DNA of 25,546 bases. Source: Chara braunii. Taxonomy: Eukaryota > Streptophyta > Charophyceae > Charales > Characeae. Shown here in pieces: positions 19,377 through 25,546 of this stretch. The notes under the pieces were generated by a model. The model did not search any database. It was given only the letters and a program-made list of their open reading frames with translations, and had not been told where the DNA came from. The position numbers and the translations under genes are program-made. The DNA lies in assembly GCA_003427395.1 (NCBI GenBank), contig BFEA01000011.1, positions 3,556,949 to 3,582,494 on the forward strand, read 5' to 3'. Positions within the stretch are counted from its first letter, which is position 1. Each line of letters opens with the position of its first letter.

Positions 19377-21840
19377 GCTTCCGTCACCATCGCGCGAACG
19401 CAGTGAAGGGGGGGTGGGTCATGTTGCTCGTTCGTCGGACGTCGACTTGCCTCTCGGAGAGGACACGGCGATATCTGCCTTGTCTATGTTGTACGATGGA
19501 AAAGGAAAGAGAAAATACACATACAGAATCAGAAAAATAAGTGTTTCGGCATCCACCTCCGCTCTCGAACGTAGATGTAGCGTCGACGAGTGCGAGACTG
19601 TCCTCTGCAAAACATGTTGCAAGACGTTTCAATGTCTTTCTAAACGTAGAGTGCAGGACATTATGAAATGTAGACGTGACTACCGTGTTCTCAGAGGGGA
19701 GGAAAGACGGAAGTGGTGGATGACAAAACTACACAACTTTATTTCGTTAGTTGAGCGTAAACCCACATTCAAACCCATAGTGCAGTTGCACCCTGTGTGC
19801 GTCACTGCATGGTGTCTCATACTGGGCGTCGGCAGAAATACATACAAAAGATACATCGATGACCTCGATGACGGAACCGTCAACGCTGCTCACGGCCATG
19901 ACGGTTGTCCGCGGACAACGACCACCTACGCCATTACATGGTCGGCGTTCGAGGACATCATCTTGGACGAGTTTGATCTGATGCCAGATCAGACTGAGAT
20001 CGGTCCGAACTTCGAGATTAGAAACCGCATTCGGCTCCCGTCGGTGTACGCCACAAAAAAAGACGTCTTCCTCAGTATTCGTAGACGCCTCTCTAAGCTT
20101 GGTGTCTGCTGCGCATCGTACCAGGTCTTCTGCAAGATGTGGAGGGACTTCTTCTGGCACGTTCGTCTGGCAAGGGTGCCCGACCACGCGAGATGCAACG
20201 AGTGCATTAAGAATAGCATCCTCATAGAGGGTGCTTTGCCCGAGCCGAGAAGGGCGCTTCTCGCAAAACAAAAAAATCATATTGCGCTACAGTCTGCACA
20301 CCGAAAACAGTACAGTGTGTGGTCCAATGATTCGGAGCTCGGGCCGAAAGAGAGTCTGTGTATCATTATCGATGGAATGGATCAGGCGAAAACAACGATA
20401 CCCCACGCATCGAGAAGACGTTTGTCAAAAGAAATGTCGAATAACACGATGATGAAAATTAATCTCACTGGGATAATCGCGCATGGTAGGACGTCATCGC
20501 TCATTGTCCACACGTGGTTTCCGTACCTTTCGCATGGCTCGAACGCGGTGGTCACCTCGATCGCCAAAGTGTTGAGAGATATCCAGGCACGCGAGGGGGC
20601 GCTACCGCCGAAGTTGCGGGTGCAGGCTGACAAACTGTGGGGGACTAAACAAAATAAGTATGTGTTTGCGTTCTTGGCCATAGTTGTCAAATTTCGTATA
20701 TTCGAGGTCGTCGAAATGGGGTTCATGATAGTGGGTCACACACACACGGACATAGATGCGAAGTTCAGCTTGTTTGCAAAAAAACTGAGTGGTTGCGATG
20801 CGTATACCATGGACGAGCTCTTCGATGTCCTCAAAGCGTCGTTGGAAGAGGAAGTCGATTGCACACTGCTCACTGAAATTGCTGGCTGAAAAACCGCCAT
20901 AGATCCATACATCGATCACAAAATCAAGGGTTACGCCACGCCGCACCTCTTCCGATTTTACATGGATGAGGACAACCCCGCCATGATGTACAAGGAGTTC
21001 TACACTGACAAAAAGTGGGAGTCGGACACTGACCCTCTGTATTGGTTTGTAAGGGACGCACGCAACAGGTGAGCAGGGCCTCAATGGGGTTTCCAGCCTT
21101 GCCGCGAGTCACCTAACCCGCTGGCAAGCGATTTCGTTAGCGGAATGACGAGGGTGCGTGTCCTTCATAAATTGTGGGAGAATTTGCAAAACCAATGGGA
21201 GACACAAGACGAACACACGAGAGCGATGAAGCGTAGACGCTTGAGCTACTAGACCGACCATCTCAAAAAGTTCAAAAACATCTCGCAAGAGGAGAGCGGC
21301 ACGGTGCCCCTTGAAGATGCCTTTTGCCCTGCCCCCATGCCCGAAAAACAAGACCTCTCATCCGTCGCGCCGCATGTTATCGACTCGCCAGTGAGGAAAC
21401 CTTGCTTCGTCGGTTACAAAAGAGACGCTCCGAAAACGGAGTTCAAACCGCACGAGTCTGTCGGGATCATCAACGTCGTCGTGTTCCGCGCACCCGACGA
21501 CTATGTCGCCAAGGGGTGCACATTCTGGATTGGACGCGTTCTGGAGCGGGACAATAACCGCATCCGCGTCAAGTATTGGACTCCTTGCGGAAGGGAGCGA
21601 GATTTGGCAAAGCGGTATACGGATGCATGGGCAAAGTCATGGAAAGTCGAAACTGAAACAAACGACGGGTGGCAAGACCTCGATACCATTGTGTGGGCAT
21701 CGTCCAACAATAAACGTTCTGAAACGGGTATGCGGATCCCGAAACGAGAAGCTCTCAATGCACAGCTGTCGCTGGCCGCCCCTGACAAGATGCCTGCATC
21801 AACGCAAGATATGAGATCTGCTTCAGACACATCTGTGTAG
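19369..21840 (+). pseudogene. DUF7869/RNase H-like transposase relative, three in-frame stops
   Basis: One frame runs from the ATG at 19,369 (a later start at 19,486 is also possible) to TAG 21,838, interrupted by TGA 20,887, TGA 21,070 and TAG 21,250. N-terminal Cys pairs (CSVDEC, CKTCC) may bind zinc. A Cys motif (ARCNEC) precedes the core. The core has IIDGMDQAKT (Asp335), VQADKLWGTKQNKYVFAFLA (Asp421) and VGHTHTDIDAKF (His457, Asp461, Asp463). These correspond to the three acidic blocks of the DUF7869 family of plant, animal and protist element proteins. The Asp421 block is eroded, since an Asn usually follows that Asp. The region after the third stop contains FWIGRVL and RIRVKYW, a small beta-rich Tudor/chromo-like module. 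Each stop is one transition from a sense codon (TGG, or CGA for the TGAs). A GTGAGC donor at 21,069 exists, but splicing to the AG at 21,252 would break the frame. Confidence 0.7.
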
Positions 21841-21904
21841 TCGTGACGTGTGGCAGGCGTAATGGAGATCATCTTTTCAATATGAATAGATTAGAGCACA
21901 TCGA

Positions 21905-21953
21905 TAATTGTTCCATTGGATTGCGTTTTTCTCATTCATTCATTGTGTTTAGA
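21905..21953 (+). promoter_or_regulatory. Splice acceptor just before paralogue 1 start
   Basis: A pyrimidine-rich stretch (ttccattggattgcgtttttctcattc...) ends in TTTAG at 21,948-21,952, followed by a single A and the ATG. The spacing AG-N-ATG is identical at the next gene. Confidence 0.5.
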
Positions 21954-22589
21954 ATGTTTGCATCGTCGGACCGGAAGCACAACGAGAAATGGGGGACACT
22001 TGTGCGCCGGCACGAACTCATCTCATGGAAAACAAGAACGCAAATGAGAAGTGTCGGTGTAGAGTGCATCGACTGGTGCGCATCTTGGCCCTCAATTGAG
22101 CTGTGGTATGACAAGATGCGAGACAGAGTTTACAAACTCGCCAAAACGATAGCGCCGGATGCGAACTTCGAAAGCCACGACTCTGGCAAATGGACCAAAG
22201 TGTTCTACGGATTGGGGTTTGTTCAAATGTGGGGCAGAGGGGGTGAGCATCATGGATTGGTAACGTGCGTGACGTTCTGTTCAGGCGGTGGCCTGACACG
22301 GTGCGCAACACGGATCGAACGAACGAAGGTGCCGTCGACGTATGAAAACAACAACTATAGGAGGGCGACGTTGAAGCTTGTCATACGTCTATTCAACGAA
22401 ATCAAAGATGCAATGTTACATGTCATCAACGAAAGGTCGAGGATCGTCATTCACGTGGCGACGACGGTGATAACATGCCGCAACGAAGAGGGTAAAACGA
22501 AAAAACTTAAAAAAACTAACATCGTCGCGAAGTTCAATATCGTCGATCATATTCATCGACGCGAAAGTGGCAAACGGAACAACCTGTAA
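21954..22589 (+). CDS. Unknown protein, paralogue 1 of tandem pair
   Basis: An intact 211-codon frame starts 113 bases after the transposase-like gene. I prefer the ATG at 21,954 because it follows a pyrimidine-rich stretch and AG with one base before the ATG, the same layout as the next gene, and gives a matching length. An in-frame ATG at 21,882 is the alternative. The protein is colinear with its neighbour at 22,695: shared blocks are WGT near the N-terminus, VFYG at residue 83, KVP, DAML at residue 152, and a C-terminal TVI...NEE...KLKK followed by a hydrophobic strand (NIVAKFNI). There is no signal peptide, membrane segment or catalytic motif that I recognise. The C-terminus is basic. 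It probably belongs to the same mobile element, perhaps as a DNA-binding or accessory protein, but that is a guess. Confidence 0.6.
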   Translation: MFASSDRKHNEKWGTLVRRHELISWKTRTQMRSVGVECIDWCASWPSIELWYDKMRDRVYKLAKTIAPDANFESHDSGKWTKVFYGLGFVQMWGRGGEHHGLVTCVTFCSGGGLTRCATRIERTKVPSTYENNNYRRATLKLVIRLFNEIKDAMLHVINERSRIVIHVATTVITCRNEEGKTKKLKKTNIVAKFNIVDHIHRRESGKRNNL

Positions 22590-22639
22590 TCCGTCTTGCG
22601 TACTTATCCGCATTGACCGACATTCATCTGTGCTTTTGA

Positions 22640-22694
22640 TGTCTGTGTTTCTTTTTTTTTTTTCCTTTATCTTTTTCTTATTGGTCCGTGCAGT
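22640..22694 (+). promoter_or_regulatory. Strong splice acceptor just before paralogue 2 start
   Basis: A long T/C tract (TTTCTTTTTTTTTTTTCCTT and onward) runs to GTCCGTGCAG at 22,684-22,693, followed by a single T and ATG. Only 105 bases separate this start from the preceding stop, which leaves little room for a separate promoter. Confidence 0.6.
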
Positions 22695-23366
22695 ATGAAC
22701 CCGGAATGGATGCAGAGGCAGTTAAGACAAGATTGGTGGGGAACGCCAATCAAATGGGGGAAACTGATATTAGACCGGCTGAGGAGACAACGTAACGCTG
22801 TCGGACTTGTCACGTGGGATTTTGCATATTACGAACCGTCATTGCACTTGTATCCTCTAAGCGCGAGAAGAAAGATTTACAACCTCGTGGAAGTGTGCGA
22901 CCGTCAGAATAATAATAATTACAAGAAGGACGGGAACGCAAGATACAAGGAGGTCTTCTACGGTTACGGTCTTGTGGCTGCCCAGGTGACTGAGAAATGC
23001 AGCGCCACCATTGCATGTGTTGTTGTACAATATCACGAAGGGCTTACAATATGTGTAACGAAGACAGGAAGACAAAAGATCCCGCGGAGTGATGCAGGAG
23101 ACTCGATGGTGCGAGCGTACAAGCAGCACATTAAACAATATTGTATTCACGCACGGGATGCAATGTTGAAATTTGTTGCTCGGAGGACTGTCATCACTAC
23201 TTCTATCTCAACAGTCATCGTAGAGAACGAAGAAACAACAGGGGTCAACCGCAAATTAAAAAAAATCAAGTTAACCACCAACTTTACCATTACAAAGAGT
23301 GTACTCTGCCGAGCCAACGGTCTGAGCAACGACCTTGTTCCCTTGCGCCGCTGTGATACTTCCTGA
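22695..23366 (+). CDS. Unknown protein, paralogue 2 of tandem pair
   Basis: An intact 223-codon frame ends in TGA. It is homologous along its length to the preceding gene: WGTPIKWGKLI near residue 15, VGLVTWDF (against VGVECIDW), VFYGYG at residue 87, KIPR, DAML at residue 155, and STVIVENEE...RKLKKIKLTTNFTI at the C-terminus. Overall identity looks low (I judge roughly a quarter), so the duplication is old and both copies have been kept open. This contrasts with the broken transposase-like gene next to them. I do not recognise the family. The N-terminus is Trp/Gln/Arg-rich, the middle is a mixed alpha/beta pattern, and there is no membrane segment. The same strand and tight spacing suggest co-expression with the transposase-like gene and paralogue 1. 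Confidence 0.6.
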   Translation: MNPEWMQRQLRQDWWGTPIKWGKLILDRLRRQRNAVGLVTWDFAYYEPSLHLYPLSARRKIYNLVEVCDRQNNNNYKKDGNARYKEVFYGYGLVAAQVTEKCSATIACVVVQYHEGLTICVTKTGRQKIPRSDAGDSMVRAYKQHIKQYCIHARDAMLKFVARRTVITTSISTVIVENEETTGVNRKLKKIKLTTNFTITKSVLCRANGLSNDLVPLRRCDTS

Positions 23367-23606
23367 CATTTTGTTGTAAAAAAGTTGTAGCTTAGCACAT
23401 GTAGACGGAGATGGCAATAGAGTAGATCCTGCGCTCGTACGAATGCTCATATCGTTTTTTTCGTCATGTTTCGGATTTTAGTTTTTTGAAAATGATGTCG
23501 AAGCGGATTTCCACCTTTTGTACGATCATGTACGACTGCACATATTCGTAGTGTAGAGGAGTATATGAAGTCTAGGGCACGAACTTTCATAGACATTGTC
23601 TTAGTC

Positions 23607-23608
<2 letters not shown>
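23367..23608. other. Spacer downstream of paralogue 2
   Basis: No gene is seen. TTGTAAAAAAG shortly after the stop could act in 3'-end formation, but this is weak. Confidence 0.3.
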
Positions 23609-23643
<35 letters not shown>

Positions 23644-23664
23644 GAGATAGATAGATAGATAGAG

Positions 23665-23740
<76 letters not shown>

Positions 23741-23749
23741 AGAGAGAGA
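23609..23749. repeat. (GATA)n-(GA)n-A29-(GA)n microsatellite
   Basis: GATA arrays interspersed with GAGA run to about 23,688. Then come (GA)n to 23,708, poly-A at 23,709-23,737 and (GA)n to 23,749. Minus-strand frames here are Ser-Leu-Tyr repeats and not genes. Confidence 0.95.
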
Positions 23750-24162
23750 CATGGAGTTTCTCTATGTACATATATTTCCGCGCACATGTATCATATGTTG
23801 CATGAGTCAAACTCCGCATCAATGTTTCTTTGTATTTATCTAAAGAAGTCAATTTTCGTTTATATGGATTTCGAAAAGATTCACATAACGTTGTTCATAA
23901 TTCTTGGGTGACACGAAATGTCTCTAACTTCTATAGATGTCCATGGAGTTTTTTGTCATTGACTGAACCTGCCATATGTGTTTTTTAGTATGATATTCAA
24001 TATGTTTATATTGTCTTAATGCATTTGTCAATAAAAAACAAAAAATAACTGATATTTTATTGCGAAACATAGTAAATGCTAATCGATATGATAGAAAAGT
24101 ACAATAAAATCCATCATGAAGACCCCTATAGCTTCACATAATGCGAATGAAACTGTAACACC
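23750..24162. other. AT-rich spacer with no recognisable gene
   Basis: AT-rich sequence without protein-like frames. An AATAAA hexamer occurs near 24,030 and could serve as a polyadenylation signal for the cluster upstream. Confidence 0.35.
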
Positions 24163-24193
24163 CCCCAAAATGTGTGAGAAAGCAATGTAAAAC
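24163..24193. repeat. 31-base exact copy of sequence at 9672-9702
   Basis: The word CCCCAAAATGTGTGAGAAAG plus 11 further bases is identical at both places and in the same orientation. This marks a dispersed repeat family whose limits cannot be set from two copies. Confidence 0.85.
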
Positions 24194-24262
24194 TTGTGGT
24201 AAACATGAGCACAAACTATAAACAAATGCGGGGTACCTACCCAAAATGGTGTACTCAAAACG

Positions 24263-24347
24263 TAAAAAATCACCAAAATCAGCATGAAAATAACAATTTC
24301 AATTTCGTTCAAAAAATATAAAATGTATGTTTTGACGAAATCGCTGT
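24263..24347. repeat. Dispersed repeat, copy B
   Basis: Same-orientation relative of 13,337-13,410. Copy B runs into TTGGGACTTCACCCCTG (24,350-24,366), which resembles the right terminal repeat of the MITE that follows, so copy B may be the end of a related element. Confidence 0.75.
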
Positions 24348-24363
24348 TGTTGGGACTTCACCC

Positions 24364-24941
24364 CTGGGGCGAGGTCCCATTAGCAGTCGGATAGGAGTGT
24401 GACCGATTCAGTCTGACACTGAGTGGCAGCGGCCTGACAGGTTCATTACGAATTTCTGGGCTGAGAAAACAGAAAAAAAAAAAGAAACAGCGACATCCCA
24501 CTGCAAATCAAGGCAGAGCTTCCCAACCATTACATCACAAATGATTTGATGGTGGTGGTTGCAACACGAAGTAACTGCCACATTTTCTGGAATAAACTTG
24601 ACTTCTGTCAGCACGGATCCTGATACCCTCCATATACTCCGTGGTTAAAGGAGGGCTCCACCCAATGAGATAATTGCACAACAGAAAGTAAAATACTGAA
24701 AATCTTCAACCCTCCTTTAGGGTTGGCCACACCCCCAACGGATTGAAAAGATTCTAGCAGGAAACTTTCTTTGCACGGGCATGCCCGATGTTAAGCAGAG
24801 GAGGAGAGGAATGAAGATCTCCTTACTTTTTCGGGTAATACAAGTAAAATACTGACCGTGGGCACGACAAGATTTGGGTTACTCAACTGCCCCACAAACT
24901 CATTTCTATCCTATCTCGTTGCTAGTGGGACCTCACCCCTG
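24364..24941. mobile_element. MITE-like non-autonomous DNA transposon
   Basis: The left end CTGGGGCGAGGTCCCATTAG... (24,364-24,385) and the reverse complement of the right end (24,920-24,941) match at 19 of 22 positions. The right end reads outward as CAGGGGTGAGG, a start typical of hAT-superfamily termini. I find no 8-bp target duplication, so the superfamily is tentative. The interior of about 530 bases has no coding capacity but contains a 10-bp inverted pair (24,646-24,655 with 24,710-24,719) and the word 'agtaaaatactga' twice. Length and structure fit a MITE. Confidence 0.6.
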
Positions 24942-25235
24942 TACATGTGATTCGTGACACAAGAACACTTAGAACACTGATCTCTTTTTTTTTTTTTTTT
25001 TTTTTTTTGTGAACTCTCAAATAACAAAAAATAAACTCCAGCCCGAAGTTGTGCCTACCCTGTGGGGGGCATCTTCCGGCATGCTGAAAGGTAAAAAAAA
25101 AAGGCAGGGAAAGGTACCAGTGCGTCAAATTATACGTGTACCCGATCCCACACGCCCTTGGTTGGAGAGGACAAAATTACGCTCATGCCCTGACACCCTG
25201 CAGGCAAAATTTGGTGGACACCATGGCTACCGCAG
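24942..25235. other. Spacer with T-run, no recognisable gene
   Basis: Contains a run of about 24 T at 24,985-25,008 and A-rich stretches. Nothing else is supported. Confidence 0.4.
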
Positions 25236-25381
25236 ACCCGGAATCCGGACCAATCCGAACCCGGACCACCGGTCGGTTCGGTCATGTTCCGGACGTCCGG
25301 ATCCCCGGACCAGTCCGGACCATCCGGACCATGTCCGGATTGGTCCGGATGGTGTGGATGGTGTCGTCCGGACTGGTCCGA
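25236..25381. repeat. TCCGGA/GGTCC-rich palindromic repeat block
   Basis: Roughly a dozen TCCGG words occur in about 145 bases in both orientations (for example TCCGGACCATCCGGACCATG), so the block can fold on itself many ways. The CpG density is unusual for the surroundings. It ends abruptly at an AT-only stretch. Confidence 0.85.
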
Positions 25382-25520
25382 ATTGAAAATACATATATTA
25401 TAATAAGGTATTATAACATATATAGTATAATTAGTACTACATACATATTATATTATTATCATTATATTACTAATATTATATATATAATAATATTATATAT
25501 ATTACTATATAGTAAATAAT
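25382..25520. repeat. AT-rich low-complexity tract
   Basis: Almost pure A/T with TATA, ATT and TAAT words, directly next to the GC-rich TCCGGA block. It contains no gene. It resembles mobile-element interior or organellar intergenic DNA but has no distinctive motif. Confidence 0.8.
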
Positions 25521-25546
25521 AAACCTCCCCCCCGCTGTTCCGAACC

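Noticed and set aside
18650-19390. Basic 246-codon frame on the minus strand in another phase
   Set aside because: It is a shadow of the acidic N-terminal region of the ParB/MTase-like pseudogene. The other frame has coherent acidic composition and continues into recognised domains.
21069-21252. Intron GTGAGC...CTACTAG removing two stops of the transposase-like gene
   Set aside because: The length (184) would shift the frame, the acceptor lacks a pyrimidine tract, and the interval is itself protein-like in frame.

Overview
The window is nuclear DNA from a eukaryote, most likely a streptophyte green alga of the Chara type. That assignment is inferred, not proved. Three things point to it: GT-AG introns in the protein genes; a fragment of mitochondrial ccmC (bacterial-type System I haem delivery, still mitochondrially encoded in streptophytes) inserted in the repeats; and a very high load of microsatellites, tetranucleotide arrays and decayed mobile elements. 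No ordinary housekeeping gene was recognised.

Left half (1 to about 11,160): almost entirely repeats. It holds an exact 107-bp tandem duplication, tRNA-derived SINE-like pieces, long homopolymers, (GATT)n arrays joined to a conserved G-rich boundary, a hairpin-bearing dispersed family in both orientations, a 27-bp triplicate, a GA/GAA-rich domain, and a tandem array (about 7.8-9.33 kb) built around (TCAA)n/(TTGA)n inverted hairpins. One unit of that array carries the ccmC insertion. A 261-base assembly gap follows.

Right half (about 11,480 to 23,370): a compact five-gene cluster that I read as the coding part of a large, partly decayed mobile element. In order it holds: (1) a spliced Ulp1/SENP-type C48 protease gene (+), intact except that the nucleophilic Cys is replaced by Tyr; (2) a roughly 1,550-codon minus-strand pseudogene with an acidic N-terminus, a ParB/DGQHR-like GQHT motif, a class-beta amino-methyltransferase-like fold with eroded motifs, and a C-terminal tail; (3) a DUF7869/RNase H-like transposase relative (+) with three in-frame stops; (4) and (5) two tandem same-strand genes encoding paralogues of about 211 and 223 aa from a family I do not recognise. 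Each of the last two follows a polypyrimidine tract and an AG placed one base before its ATG. Genes 1 and 2 converge and genes 2 and 3 diverge from about 19.37 kb. The element ends were not found.

Decay pattern: the minus-strand gene is broken only by TAG and TAA, all explainable as CAG/CAA to TAG/TAA. The transposase stops and the protease Cys-to-Tyr change are each one transition from the expected codon. This fits deamination of methylated cytosine in a silenced element. Reassignment of UAR to Gln is a less likely alternative.

Right end (23,370 to 25,546): AT-rich spacer, a GATA/GA/A microsatellite, dispersed repeat copies shared with 9.67 and 13.3 kb, a roughly 578-bp MITE-like element with 22-bp terminal inverted repeats, and a TCCGGA-rich palindromic block running into a pure AT tract.
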